Notes: generated from the letters alone by a model not told the origin. Positions 34,458 through 43,665 are shown, counted from the stretch's first letter. The stretch: 64,000 nucleotides of DNA from Niveispirillum sp048066115 (GCF_048066115.1 NZ_JBLTYX010000006.1:222332-286331), one strand, 5' to 3'. Program-made: numbers and translations.

Positions 34458-35951
34458 TCAGCCTTCGTAATGCGTGGCGACCAGCTTATCCAGCAGGCGC
34501 ACGCCGAACGCCGAGGCGCCCTTGGGCACGATGCCCTTGTCGGCTTTGGCCCAGGCGGTGCCGGCGATGTCCAGATGGGCCCACGGCACCTTGTTCACGA
34601 AGCGCTGCAGGAACTGCGCCCCGATGATGGAACCGGCATTCATCGGGCGGCCGATATTCTTCATGTCGGCCACGTCGCTGTCGATGTCGCGGTCATAGGC
34701 CGGGGCCAGCGGCAGGCGCCACAGCTTCTCACCGGTCTTCAGGCCGGCATCGGTCAGCTTGGCCGCCAGATCGTCATCGTTGGAGAACAGGCCGGCATGC
34801 TCGTTACCCAAGCTGACGATCACGGCACCGGTCAGCGTGGCCAGATCGACCATGAATTTCGGCTTGAACTGGTCCTGAGTGTACCAGAGCGCGTCGGCCA
34901 GGACCAGACGGCCCTCGGCGTCGGTGTTCAGCACCTCGATCGTCTGGCCGGACATGGTGGAGACCACGTCGCCCGGACGCTGGGCATTGCCGTCGGGCAT
35001 GTTCTCGGCCAGCGCCACGACGCCGACGGCGTTGACCTTGGCCTTGCGGCCGGCCAGCACGGCCATCAGGCCGATGACGGTGCCGGAACCGCCCATGTCC
35101 CACTTCATCTCGTCCATGTTGGCGGCCGGCTTGATGGAGATGCCGCCGGTGTCGAAGGTGATGCCCTTGCCGACGAAGGCCACCGGCGCCTCGCCCTTCT
35201 CACCGCCGTTCCAGGTCATGACCACCAGACGCGGCGGCTTGACCGAGCCCTGGCCGACGCCCAGCAGCGCACCCATGCCCAGCTTCTTCATCTTCTTCTC
35301 GTCCAGCACCTCGACCTCGAGGCCCAGCTTGGACAATTCGACGCAGCGGTCGGCCAGCGTCTCCGGATAGATGATGTTCGGCGGCTCGGACACGACATCG
35401 CGGGTGACGAAGATGCCGTCGGCGACCTTCTCCAGCTTCTCCCAAACCTTCTTGGCGGCCTTGGCGCTTTCCGTCTGCACGGTGACCTTCTTCACCGACG
35501 GCTTCTTGTCGTCGGTCAGCGTGGTCCGGTACTTGTCGAAACGGTAGGAGCGCAGCAGGGCGCCGAAGGCGGCTTCGGCCGCCAGTTCACCCGCCTCGCC
35601 CACGATGCCGTCATGGGCATCCACGGCCACGGCCAGATCGGCCTCGCCGCTGTTCTGGGCGGCGGCATAGGCGGCGGCACCGGCATTGGCCGCACCATTG
35701 GCGTCGAAATCACCCGGCGCACCGATGCCGACCAGAATCAGGCGGGCGACGTCCAGGCCCGACGGGGCGACGAGGTTCAGCACCTCTTCCGCCTTGCCTT
35801 TGAAACGGCCCTGCTCCATGGCGCGGGTCAGCTGTCCGCCGGTCTTCTGGTCCAGCTCACGGCCAAGCGCGCCCAGCGTGCGGTCGGCGGCGACGGTGAC
35901 GGCCAGGATGCCGGATTTCGGCGTACCGGGCGAAGCAAAGGCGATTTTCAT
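34458..35951 (-). CDS. pepA: Leucyl aminopeptidase
   Basis: This 497-residue M17 cytosolic enzyme removes N-terminal residues using two metal ions. Motifs include VGKGITFDTGGISIKP, MKWDMGGSGTVIGLM, the signature NTDAEGRLVLADAL, and PWAHLDIAGTAW near the end. ATG 35951 begins the conserved MKIAFASP start; a longer in-frame version adds 28 residues of non-homologous sequence. It is divergent from lptF, the order often seen in proteobacteria, but the usual downstream holC is absent. Confidence 0.96.
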   Translation of the reverse strand: MKIAFASPGTPKSGILAVTVAADRTLGALGRELDQKTGGQLTRAMEQGRFKGKAEEVLNLVAPSGLDVARLILVGIGAPGDFDANGAANAGAAAYAAAQNSGEADLAVAVDAHDGIVGEAGELAAEAAFGALLRSYRFDKYRTTLTDDKKPSVKKVTVQTESAKAAKKVWEKLEKVADGIFVTRDVVSEPPNIIYPETLADRCVELSKLGLEVEVLDEKKMKKLGMGALLGVGQGSVKPPRLVVMTWNGGEKGEAPVAFVGKGITFDTGGISIKPAANMDEMKWDMGGSGTVIGLMAVLAGRKAKVNAVGVVALAENMPDGNAQRPGDVVSTMSGQTIEVLNTDAEGRLVLADALWYTQDQFKPKFMVDLATLTGAVIVSLGNEHAGLFSNDDDLAAKLTDAGLKTGEKLWRLPLAPAYDRDIDSDVADMKNIGRPMNAGSIIGAQFLQRFVNKVPWAHLDIAGTAWAKADKGIVPKGASAFGVRLLDKLVATHYEG

Positions 35952-36153
35952 TCCGGGGCTCTCTTGTCGTTGAACCGGCGTCCCTATGGCGCCGGCGGTT
36001 GTGTGCATGGCAAGGAGTCGATAAAGAACAGCCACGTACCCATGTCAAGGTCACCCTGGGCCAAAATCTGTCGGTCCGCCACGAACAGGACGCAATCACG
36101 CGATACGTGCTTGGGTGCGATACTGGTCGGCGATGGGCCGACCGCTTCGGGAA

Positions 36154-37266
36154 ATGATGTCTCAGATCAACCGCTACCTTCTGCGCAATCTTGTCCTGGC
36201 CACGTTCGTGGTGACGGGTGCGCTGTCGGCCGCCATCTGGCTGACCCAGTCGCTGCGGCTGGTGGAACTGGTGGTGGAGGGCGGGGCCGGGCTGGGCGCC
36301 TTCGCGCAGCTGGCCATCCTGTCCTTCCCCACCTTCCTGCCCATCGTGCTGCCCTTCGGCGTGCTGACTTCCGTGCTGTTCACCTATAACCGCCTGACCC
36401 AGGACAGCGAACTGGTGGTGATGCGCGCCGCCGGCCTGGGCCCCATGGCGCTGGCGCGGCCGGTGCTGATCCTGGCGGGTGTGGCCACGCTGTTCAGCTT
36501 CCTCCTGTCGGTCTATCTGGGCCCGGCCGCACAGCGCAGCCTGGTCGCCATGCGCCAATCGGTGCGCAGCGACATGTCGGCGGCCCTGCTGCGCGAGGGG
36601 ACGTTCAACGAACTGTCGGACAAGCTGACCCTCTATATCCGCGACCGGCTGCCTGACGGCACCTTGCTGGACATCCTGATCCATGATGCGCGCACCGAAG
36701 GCGTGACCACCACCATCGCCGCCACCAGCGGCACCCTGACCGATGCCGACGGCGTGCCGCGCGTCCTCGTCCATGATGGCACGCAGAGCAAGTTCACCCA
36801 GGCCACGGGCCGCACCGAATGGCTGGAATTCGAACGTTATGCCGTCGACCTGCAGTCGCTGCGCCGCGAACTGCCCGCCCGCTGGGTGGAGCCGCGCGAA
36901 CGGTCGCTGGCGCAGCTCTGGACGCCCAATGCCGACGATCCCACCGACAAGCGCTTCGCCGGCCGTTTGCGGGCTGAGCTGCATAACCGGCTGGCCTCAC
37001 CCTTCCTGGTCCTGTCCTTTGCCATCATCGCGCTGGCGGCCCTGTTGCCGGGTGAATTCTCCCGCCGTGGTCATGGCAAGCGCATCACCATCGCCACCAT
37101 CGGCGCCCTGGTGATGCAAAGCGCCTTCCTGGGCATCGTCAGCCTGATCGGCAAGGTGCCGGTGCTGGCCGGCCTGCTGTACATCTTCGTGCTGGCGCCC
37201 GTGCCGCTGGGTCTCTGGTATCTGCGGCGCGAGGGCATGCGGCGGCCTGTGATGGGAGGGGTTTGA
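36154..37266 (+). CDS. lptF: LPS export system permease LptF
   Basis: This ~370-residue YjgP/YjgQ family protein has three N-terminal membrane helices (first NLVLATFVVTGALSAAIWLTQ), a periplasmic jellyroll domain (~130-260), and three C-terminal helices (SPFLVLSFAIIALAALLPG onward). With LptG and LptB2 it pulls LPS from the inner membrane toward the LptA bridge. I start at ATG 36154, giving MMSQINRYLLRN, the usual beginning. ATG 36133 and GTG 36115 are upstream alternatives. It is followed by lptG after four bases. Confidence 0.94.
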   Translation: MMSQINRYLLRNLVLATFVVTGALSAAIWLTQSLRLVELVVEGGAGLGAFAQLAILSFPTFLPIVLPFGVLTSVLFTYNRLTQDSELVVMRAAGLGPMALARPVLILAGVATLFSFLLSVYLGPAAQRSLVAMRQSVRSDMSAALLREGTFNELSDKLTLYIRDRLPDGTLLDILIHDARTEGVTTTIAATSGTLTDADGVPRVLVHDGTQSKFTQATGRTEWLEFERYAVDLQSLRRELPARWVEPRERSLAQLWTPNADDPTDKRFAGRLRAELHNRLASPFLVLSFAIIALAALLPGEFSRRGHGKRITIATIGALVMQSAFLGIVSLIGKVPVLAGLLYIFVLAPVPLGLWYLRREGMRRPVMGGV

Positions 37267-37270
37267 CGCC

Positions 37271-38365
37271 ATGCGCCTGTCTTCCACCCTCGCGCTTTAT
37301 ATCGGCCGGCAGTTCCTGCTGTGGTTCGCGGCCGGCCTGTCGTCGCTGCTGGCCCTGGTCTATCTGCTGGATACGGTCGAACTGCTGCGCCGATCGGCCA
37401 ACCGGCCGGAGGCGACATTCGATATCGTCGTCACCATGGGCCTGCTGAAACTGCCGGAAATCGGGCAGGAAGTGTTCCCGTTCGTCGTGCTGTTCGCCGC
37501 CATGTACACGTTCTGGCGCCTGACCCGCACGCATGAGCTGGTGGTGGCGCGCGCCAGCGGCATCAGCGTCTGGCAGTTCACCGGCCCCGTCCTGGCCTGG
37601 GCCGCGATCATCGGCGTCGTGCTGGTCACCGTGCTGAACCCGATCTTCGCCGCCATGCTGACCCGGTATGAGCGGCTGGAGAACCGGTATCTGCGCGGCC
37701 AGACATCGTCCCTGGATGTCGGAAGGTCCGGCATCTGGCTGACCCAGCTGACGCCGGAGGGGGCCTATCGCATCCATGCGGAGTCGGTGGTGCCCGGCAC
37801 GCTGGAGATGCGCCGCGTCATGGTGCTGCTGTCCACGCCGCAGCAGCGCCTGTCGGCGCGCCTGGACGCGACATCGGCCGAATTGGTGCCAGGCTTCTGG
37901 AACCTGTCGGAGGTCTGGTACAACAAGCCGGGCGAGCCAGCGCAATTCCTGGCCCGCTACCAGCTGCCCACCGACCTGACCGAACAGCGCATCCAGGACA
38001 GTTTCGCCAGCCCGGACACGCTGTCCTTCTGGGAACTGCCCAATTTCATCCGCACCCTGGAACTGACCGGCCTGTCGCCGGTGCGGCACAAGCTGCACTG
38101 GCACACGCTGCTGGCCCAGCCCTTCCTTTATGCCGCCATGGTGCTGCTGGCCGCCGCCTTCTCGCTGCGCCAGATGCGCGGTGGCGGCACGCTGGCTCTG
38201 GTGGGGGCGGGCATTGTCACGGCGCTGCTGCTGTTCATCGTCAAGGACGTGATCATGGCGCTGGGCATGTCCGGTTCCGTACCCATCCTGCTGGCCGCCT
38301 GGGCGCCGGCGGGGGTGACGGTGATGCTGTCCGTGGCCGCCTTGTTGCACACCGAGGACGGATGA
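37271..38365 (+). CDS. lptG: LPS export system permease LptG
   Basis: This 364-residue partner of LptF has the same layout: N-terminal helices (FLLWFAAGLSSLLALVYLLDTVELLRR), the conserved cytoplasmic segment ELVVARASGISVWQFTGPVL, a jellyroll domain (~130-250), then helices containing LLAQPFLYAAMVLLAAAFSLRQ. It completes the inner-membrane LPS extractor. lptD, which commonly follows, is not here; surA starts 50 bases later. Confidence 0.95.
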   Translation: MRLSSTLALYIGRQFLLWFAAGLSSLLALVYLLDTVELLRRSANRPEATFDIVVTMGLLKLPEIGQEVFPFVVLFAAMYTFWRLTRTHELVVARASGISVWQFTGPVLAWAAIIGVVLVTVLNPIFAAMLTRYERLENRYLRGQTSSLDVGRSGIWLTQLTPEGAYRIHAESVVPGTLEMRRVMVLLSTPQQRLSARLDATSAELVPGFWNLSEVWYNKPGEPAQFLARYQLPTDLTEQRIQDSFASPDTLSFWELPNFIRTLELTGLSPVRHKLHWHTLLAQPFLYAAMVLLAAAFSLRQMRGGGTLALVGAGIVTALLLFIVKDVIMALGMSGSVPILLAAWAPAGVTVMLSVAALLHTEDG

Positions 38366-38415
38366 GCAGCGGTACGCTTTGCGTTTAATCACCTTAGTCT
38401 CTATAAGAACCCCCC

Positions 38416-39726
38416 ATGACGCAGACTGTGACCCGACCGACCATGAAAAGCCTCGTGCGCAATGCCCTGCTGGGGGCGACCGCCCTGTCCATCGCCCTGA
38501 CCTCCGGCACTGCCTTCGCGCAGATTTCCGGCGGCGCCCAGGGCCAACTGGGCCGTATCGCCGCCATCGTGAACGAGGAACCGATCACGGTTGCCGACGT
38601 GGAAGGCCGCATGCAACTGGCCATCGTCTCCTCCGGTCTGCCGGACAATGCGGAAACCCGCCAGCGCATGCTGCCGCAGGTCATCCGCCTGCTGACCGAC
38701 GAGTCCCTGCAGATCCAGGAGGCGCGGGAGCGCAACCTGACCGTCACCGAGGATGAGCTGACGGAAGACCTGGAAGCCGCGGCACAGCGCAACCGCATGG
38801 ATATCGACCAGTTGAAGGCGGCACTGGCCCAGGCCGGCGTGCCCTGGACCACGATGCGCCAGCAGATGCTGGCCCAGATCGCCTGGAGCAAGGTTGTGCA
38901 GCGCGTCGTGCGCCAGCAGGTAACCGTGCCCGACAGCGAGGTCACCGCCTATATCGAGCGTATTCGCGCCAATGCCGGTAAGCCGGAATACCAGGTCGCG
39001 GAGATTTTCCTGGCGGTCGACAACACCACCAATGAGGCCGAGGTGCAGAACCTGGGTGAGCGTCTGGTGGAACAGATCGGCCGGGGGGCGAATTTCAGCG
39101 CCGTGGCGCGCCAGTTCTCGCAATCCGCCGGTGCCGCCAATGGCGGCGACCTGGGCTGGATCCAGCAGGGCCAGCTGGAAGACAATCTGGACCGTTCGTT
39201 GCAGCAGATGCAGAAGGGCCAGTTCTCCCGCCCTATCCGTGGTGCCGCCGGCTATCATATCCTGTGGCTGCGCGATCAGCGCATCGTGGCCGCCGGCGAT
39301 CCCAAGAATATCCAGATCTCCATCCGCCAGTTCGTGGTGCCGTTCGCCAGCACCGAACAGGTCGATCCCGCCTTCGCCGCCGCCAAGCAGGTGAGCGAGC
39401 AGGCAAGGGGCTGCGAGGCGCTGGAACAGGCCACGCAGGCCGTGCCCAATTCCCAGGTCTTCACCCAGCCCATGACCCGCATGGGCGACGTGCCGCAGCA
39501 GATCGCCGATCTGGTCAGCACGCTGGGCGTCGGGCAGGCCACGGCCCCGATGATGACCGACCGCGGCGCCATGCTGCTGATGGTCTGCGACCGTATCGTG
39601 CCGGAAGGCAGCCTGCCGCCGCCCGACCAGGTGCGCAACGCCCTGTTCCAGGAACGCATGGATTTGCAGCAGCGCCGCTATCTGCGTGACCTGCGCCGCA
39701 ACGCCACCATCGAAACCAGGATGTAA
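38416..39726 (+). CDS. surA: Periplasmic chaperone/peptidyl-prolyl isomerase SurA
   Basis: This 436-residue protein has a signal sequence ending TAFAQISG and a SurA_N chaperone region (AAIVNEEPITVADVEGRM through RMDIDQLKAALAQAGVPW). One clear parvulin PPIC domain follows (YQVAEIFLAVDN, ANFSAVARQFSQSAGAANGGDLGW, GYHILWLRDQR). A second, weaker rotamase-like segment precedes the C-terminal helix. It escorts outer-membrane proteins, including LptD, to the BAM machine. The ATG at 38416 is used; ATG 38443 is an alternative without a ribosome site. pdxA follows after three bases. Confidence 0.93.
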   Translation: MTQTVTRPTMKSLVRNALLGATALSIALTSGTAFAQISGGAQGQLGRIAAIVNEEPITVADVEGRMQLAIVSSGLPDNAETRQRMLPQVIRLLTDESLQIQEARERNLTVTEDELTEDLEAAAQRNRMDIDQLKAALAQAGVPWTTMRQQMLAQIAWSKVVQRVVRQQVTVPDSEVTAYIERIRANAGKPEYQVAEIFLAVDNTTNEAEVQNLGERLVEQIGRGANFSAVARQFSQSAGAANGGDLGWIQQGQLEDNLDRSLQQMQKGQFSRPIRGAAGYHILWLRDQRIVAAGDPKNIQISIRQFVVPFASTEQVDPAFAAAKQVSEQARGCEALEQATQAVPNSQVFTQPMTRMGDVPQQIADLVSTLGVGQATAPMMTDRGAMLLMVCDRIVPEGSLPPPDQVRNALFQERMDLQQRRYLRDLRRNATIETRM

Positions 39727-39729
39727 TCC

Positions 39730-40752
39730 ATGGCCGCGCCACTGGGCCTGACCATGGGGGAACCGGCAGGCATCGGCGGCGACATCGCCCTGAAGGCCTG
39801 GATGGAACGCGGGGCGGCAGATTTGCCGCCCTTCGTCTTGCTGGACGATCCCGACCGTATCCGGGTGCTGGCCACCCGCCTGGGCCTGGATGTGCCGCTG
39901 GCGGTGATCGGCGAGGATGGGTTGGACCGCGTCGCCGACTTGTTCGCCGATGCCCTGCCCATCCTGCCCGTCGCCCTGCCCGCCCCTGTCAGCTATGGAA
40001 AGCCGGACCCGGCCAACGGATCGGCGGTGATCGCGGCCATCGACCGGGCCGTGGCTTTGTCGAACGAAGGCAAGCTGTCGGGTGTGGTCACCAATCCCAT
40101 CCAGAAAAGTGCCTTGTATGCCTGCGGCTTCCGCTGGCCGGGCCATACGGAGTATCTGGCGCATCTGGCGGGCCTGCCCGATGATGGCACGGTGATGCTG
40201 CTGGAAGGTGGGGGCTTGCGCGTCGTGCTGGCCACCATCCATGTGGCGGTGAAGGATGTGGCCGAATATCTGACGTCGGATGCCATCCTGCATGTGGCCC
40301 GCGTCACCAATGAAGCCCTGAAGCGCGACTTCGGTATCGCGTCCCCCCGTCTGGCCGTGGCCGCACTGAACCCGCATGCCGGCGAAAACGGGGCCATGGG
40401 GCGGGAGGAGATCGAGATCATCGCCCCCGCCGTGGCGGTGCTGAAGAGGGACGGTATCGATGCCACCGGCCCCTTCCCCGCCGACACCCTGTTCCATGCC
40501 GGTGCGCGGGCGCGTTACGACGCCGTGGTCTGCATGTATCACGACCAGGGCCTGATCCCGCTGAAGACCCTGGATTTCGATACGGGCGTCAATATCACCC
40601 TGGGCCTGCCGTTTGTCCGCACCTCGCCCGACCATGGCACGGCTCTGTCGCTGGCCGGCACGGGCACAGCCAACGCCTCCAGCCTGATCGCGGCCTTGCA
40701 CGCCGCCGCCCGCATCGCCGCCCGCCGGCAGAAGAGTGTTTGCCATGAGTGA
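39730..40752 (+). CDS. pdxA: 4-hydroxythreonine-4-phosphate dehydrogenase
   Basis: This 340-residue enzyme oxidises 4-phosphohydroxy-L-threonine in the DXP-dependent pyridoxal phosphate pathway. It has LTMGEPAGIGGDIALKAW at the start, GVVTNPIQKSALYACGFRWPGHTEYLA with the metal histidine, ALNPHAGENGAMGREE, CMYHDQGLIPLKTLDFD and VNITLGLPFVRTSPDHGTA. All are standard PdxA motifs. The end overlaps rsmA by eight bases. Confidence 0.96.
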   Translation: MAAPLGLTMGEPAGIGGDIALKAWMERGAADLPPFVLLDDPDRIRVLATRLGLDVPLAVIGEDGLDRVADLFADALPILPVALPAPVSYGKPDPANGSAVIAAIDRAVALSNEGKLSGVVTNPIQKSALYACGFRWPGHTEYLAHLAGLPDDGTVMLLEGGGLRVVLATIHVAVKDVAEYLTSDAILHVARVTNEALKRDFGIASPRLAVAALNPHAGENGAMGREEIEIIAPAVAVLKRDGIDATGPFPADTLFHAGARARYDAVVCMYHDQGLIPLKTLDFDTGVNITLGLPFVRTSPDHGTALSLAGTGTANASSLIAALHAAARIAARRQKSVCHE

Positions 40753-41593
40753 CGGCCGCGACCTTTCCCATCTGCCGCCGCTGCGCGACGTCATCGCCAC
40801 CCATGAACTGGCCGCCAAGAAGGCGTTCGGGCAGCATTTCCTGCTGGACCTGAACGTCACCCGCCGCATCGTGCGCGAGGCGGGCGATTTCACCGGCGTG
40901 AATATCGTGGAGGTCGGGCCCGGTCCCGGTGGCCTGACCCGCGCCCTGGTGGAAAGTCCGGCCGCCAGCATCACCGCAGTGGAACGCGACCCGCGCTTTG
41001 CCGCAGCCCTGGCCGATGTGGTGGAAGCATCGGCGGGGCGGATGAAGTTGGTGCAGGCCGACGCCCTGACCGTCGATCCGGTCGACATGGTCCCGGCCCC
41101 GCGCGCCGTGGTTTCCAACCTGCCCTACAATGTCGGCACGCCCTTGCTGATCGGCTGGCTGAAGCGGATGGGCGAGTACCGGTCGCTGACCTTGATGTTC
41201 CAGAAGGAAGTGGCCGACCGCATCGTGGCCGGTACCCGCACCGACGCCTATGGCCGCCTGTCAGTGATGGCGCAGTGGGTGGCCAATTGCCGGAACCTCT
41301 ACGATTTGCCGGCCCGCGCCTTCACCCCGCCGCCCAAGGTGGATAGCGCCGTCGTCCACCTGACCCCGCGCGAACGTCCGGCCGACGACCCGGATTTCGC
41401 CACCATGGAGGCACTGGTGGGTGCGGCCTTCGGCCAGCGGCGCAAGATGCTGCGCGCCAGCCTGAAATCGGTGATGAAGGAACCGGAGCCCCTGCTGCTC
41501 TCCGTCGGCATCGCGCCCACCGCGCGGGCGGAGGAGATCGACGTGGCCGGATTCGTGGCGCTGGCCAAGGCGTGGAAGGCCAACCGCGACTGA
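40745..41593 (+). CDS. rsmA: 16S rRNA dimethyladenosine transferase
   Basis: This 282-residue SAM-dependent enzyme dimethylates two adjacent adenines near the 3' end of 16S rRNA. Motifs are KKAFGQHFLLDLNVTRRIV, VEVGPGPGGLTRAL (SAM site), VVSNLPYNVGTPLL (catalytic NLPY) and FTPPPKVDSAVV. ATG 40745 lies inside the end of pdxA with AGAAGAG upstream. A GTG three codons earlier is possible. The surA-pdxA-rsmA order is classical. Confidence 0.96.
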   Translation: MSDGRDLSHLPPLRDVIATHELAAKKAFGQHFLLDLNVTRRIVREAGDFTGVNIVEVGPGPGGLTRALVESPAASITAVERDPRFAAALADVVEASAGRMKLVQADALTVDPVDMVPAPRAVVSNLPYNVGTPLLIGWLKRMGEYRSLTLMFQKEVADRIVAGTRTDAYGRLSVMAQWVANCRNLYDLPARAFTPPPKVDSAVVHLTPRERPADDPDFATMEALVGAAFGQRRKMLRASLKSVMKEPEPLLLSVGIAPTARAEEIDVAGFVALAKAWKANRD

Positions 41594-41662
41594 CCGTATG
41601 GAACTTCGGATGCCTGACGCTGTTCCTTCCATAGTGCAAGCAACCATGGAAGGAAGAATAAA

Positions 41663-41740
41663 ATGCGCGGCATCCTGCTTTGGGCTGTGGGGATTCCCAT
41701 CCCCATCATCATCATCCTGTATCTGCTGGGCGTGATCTGA
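41663..41740 (+). CDS. Very small membrane protein (25 aa)
   Basis: A 25-codon frame starts at an ATG with an excellent GGAAGGAAG six bases upstream. It codes MRGILLWAVGIPIPI, then a run of isoleucines and YLLGVI: one hydrophobic segment with a central IPIP kink. The pattern resembles tiny single-helix membrane proteins seen in proteobacteria, often left unannotated. Its role is unknown. It sits between rsmA and a convergent serine-hydrolase gene, with a 69-nt gap after rsmA that could hold its own promoter. Confidence 0.6.
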   Translation: MRGILLWAVGIPIPIIIILYLLGVI

Positions 41741-41762
41741 ACCCGGCGCCTGCCGTCCCCCA

Positions 41763-43139
41763 TCAGGCGGACGGCAGGCGGGAACCGATGAAGTCGGCGA
41801 CATTCGCGGCGTGCGGGTGGCCACGATTGGCCAATACCGTCACTTGGTATCCCGACGCCGGATAGCAGGCGAATTCGCCGTTCACCCCCGGCGCACTGCC
41901 GCCATGGCCATACCAGGATGCGCCGTTGCGCCGGGCAACCCGCAGCCCCAGCGACCATTGCGCGCTGCCGGCCGGTACCACGCCCCGGGTTGCCAAATTC
42001 AGATGCGCCTTATCCAGCAGCACGCCCCCGGTCAGCGCCTTACCGAACCGGTGCAGATCGTCCAGGGTTGAATAACCACCGCCGGCCGGCAGGCCCGTAT
42101 AGAAGGGCAGCGGCTTCAGCCCCGTTTGGCTGGCACCCGTCAGCGGCACGGCCGTGTCGCCCTCGCCGGCATGGGGAGAGGATGCGACCATCCCAGCCGC
42201 CTGGAAGATATGGCGCTGCTGATAGCTGGCCCAGTCCATCCCCGACACCTGCTCGATGATGGCACCCAGCAGGATGAAGCCGAAATTGCTGTAGCCCCAG
42301 CGCGATCCCGGCGGGAACGCCGCGTCGCGCGTACCGAACAGCCGGATGAAATCCGCCGGAATCCGCATCTCGTCGGCATGTGCCTCATAATCCGGACCAA
42401 AGAAATCCCCGGTGCCGCCCGTATGGGTCAGCAGGTGGCGTACCGTCACCTGTCGTGCCAGCGCGGTATCCGGATAGTCGGGCAGCAGCGCCTCCACCGT
42501 ATCGGTCAGGCGCAAACGCCCCTGCTGCGCCAGTTGCAGCACCGCGACGGCTGTGAACATCTTGCCCATGGACCCGATGCAGAAGCGGGTTTCCGGCTTC
42601 ACCCGTGCCATTCCCGCATCGACGGCGCCATAGGCCTCCCGGAACAGCACGTTGAGCCCCTTGGCCACCATGACGGCACCGGAGAAACGGCCCGCCGCCG
42701 CTTCCTCGCGCAGCTTGGCCCGCAGCAGGGCCAGGGCCGCCCCCTCCTCCAGACGCTCGATCTTGAAATCATCCGGTGGTGGCGCCCCCAGGAACGACAG
42801 ATCCTCGATCCGCTGATCCGAAACGCTCAGCACCGCCTTGGAGAACCGGTCCCAGTTGCGATCCCGCAGCCAGGCCGTGATCTCGCCCGGCCCCGTCTCC
42901 TCCCGACGCAACAGGGTGAAACCACCCGTCGCCTCGCGCAGCGCCAGATCATCATCCAGATAGGGCACCAGGGTCGGAATGTGGGTCCGCACGAAATCCG
43001 GATAGGCCGAGGCTTCGGTTGCATTGAACGCGTCAAGCCATCGCGTCAGCCAATCCGATGATGCCGCGTGGCCAATGTGCGGAATGCCGGCAAGCAGCAG
43101 TGGGGTGGCGGCCAGCAGTGAACGTCTGGACAGGGTCAT
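41763..43139 (-). CDS. Secreted serine hydrolase, beta-lactamase class C/PBP-like
   Basis: This 458-residue protein has a twin-arginine-like signal (SRRSLLAATPLLLAGIPHIGHA) and an AmpC-type domain after residue ~180. The nucleophile motif is GSMGKMFTAVAVLQL (SMGK), the YxN motif is YSNFGF and the late motif is YGHGGSAPG, with HLLTHTGG between. It could be an esterase, D-amino peptidase or beta-lactamase-like enzyme; sequence does not settle this. About 150 N-terminal residues precede the catalytic domain and resemble no domain I know. It overlaps marR by four bases, so the MarR protein probably controls it. Confidence 0.87.
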   Translation of the reverse strand: MTLSRRSLLAATPLLLAGIPHIGHAASSDWLTRWLDAFNATEASAYPDFVRTHIPTLVPYLDDDLALREATGGFTLLRREETGPGEITAWLRDRNWDRFSKAVLSVSDQRIEDLSFLGAPPPDDFKIERLEEGAALALLRAKLREEAAAGRFSGAVMVAKGLNVLFREAYGAVDAGMARVKPETRFCIGSMGKMFTAVAVLQLAQQGRLRLTDTVEALLPDYPDTALARQVTVRHLLTHTGGTGDFFGPDYEAHADEMRIPADFIRLFGTRDAAFPPGSRWGYSNFGFILLGAIIEQVSGMDWASYQQRHIFQAAGMVASSPHAGEGDTAVPLTGASQTGLKPLPFYTGLPAGGGYSTLDDLHRFGKALTGGVLLDKAHLNLATRGVVPAGSAQWSLGLRVARRNGASWYGHGGSAPGVNGEFACYPASGYQVTVLANRGHPHAANVADFIGSRLPSA

Positions 43140-43621
43140 GACCGTTCCTCCCCACACAAATCCGTCACCCGGTCGAACAGCGATTGCCGGTCCAGCGCCG
43201 TTTCCAGCCGGTCCAACGCCGCCACCAGCCCGCCGGCCTCTCGGTCCAGTTCCATCGATGCCCGCTCGAACGCCGTCCAGAGGGGGGCCAGCCGGGCGAC
43301 AAGGTCAGTGCCCGTGGCACTCAGCGACAGCAGACGCCGGCGCGCGTCGGTGGTGTCCGGTTCCTGCCGGATCAGCCCGGCCTTCTCCAGCGACTGACGC
43401 GCCTGACTGACGGAGACATGGGTGATGCCCAACGCCTGGGCCAGATCACCCACGCTCATCGCGCCATTCAGTGCCAATTGGTTCAGCAGGCCGAACCAGC
43501 GCTGTTCAAAAGCCACGCCCTGCGCCGCATAGGCCCGCGTCGCATCCCCGTCGATCCGTTCCGACAGCCGGCGCAGCCGCGCCCCGATAGCGGCCCCGGC
43601 CTTCCCCCTCACATAGTCCAT
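43136..43621 (-). CDS. MarR-family transcriptional regulator
   Basis: This 161-residue protein has the MarR winged helix: FGLLNQLALNGAMSVGDLAQALGITHVSVSQARQSLEKAGLIRQEPDTTDARRRLLSLSATG when read as consecutive segments. Long terminal helices suit dimerisation. It starts at ATG 43621, immediately beside a 38-bp perfect palindrome that is almost surely its operator, so it should repress itself and the hydrolase gene it overlaps. A TTG five codons earlier would start inside the palindrome. Confidence 0.9.
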   Translation of the reverse strand: MDYVRGKAGAAIGARLRRLSERIDGDATRAYAAQGVAFEQRWFGLLNQLALNGAMSVGDLAQALGITHVSVSQARQSLEKAGLIRQEPDTTDARRRLLSLSATGTDLVARLAPLWTAFERASMELDREAGGLVAALDRLETALDRQSLFDRVTDLCGEERS

Positions 43622-43627
43622 GACCCC

Positions 43628-43665
43628 TCGGCTCAAATATGTAGGTACCTACATATTTGAGCCGA
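43628..43665. promoter_or_regulatory. 38-bp perfect palindrome, probable MarR operator
   Basis: Every base from 43628 to 43646 pairs with 43647 to 43665. The centre is TATGTAGGTACCTACATA, an AT-rich core in GC-rich DNA. It begins six bases before the marR start codon, so bound protein would block transcription or initiation. MarR dimers typically bind palindromes of about half this length, leaving room for two dimers or an RNA hairpin. Confidence 0.75.

Noticed and set aside
38401..41118. Long open frame on the minus strand across surA-pdxA-rsmA
   Set aside because: It is antisense to three clearly identified genes, and its Gly/Arg/His/Gln-rich product has no domain; GC-rich codon use keeps the opposite frame open.
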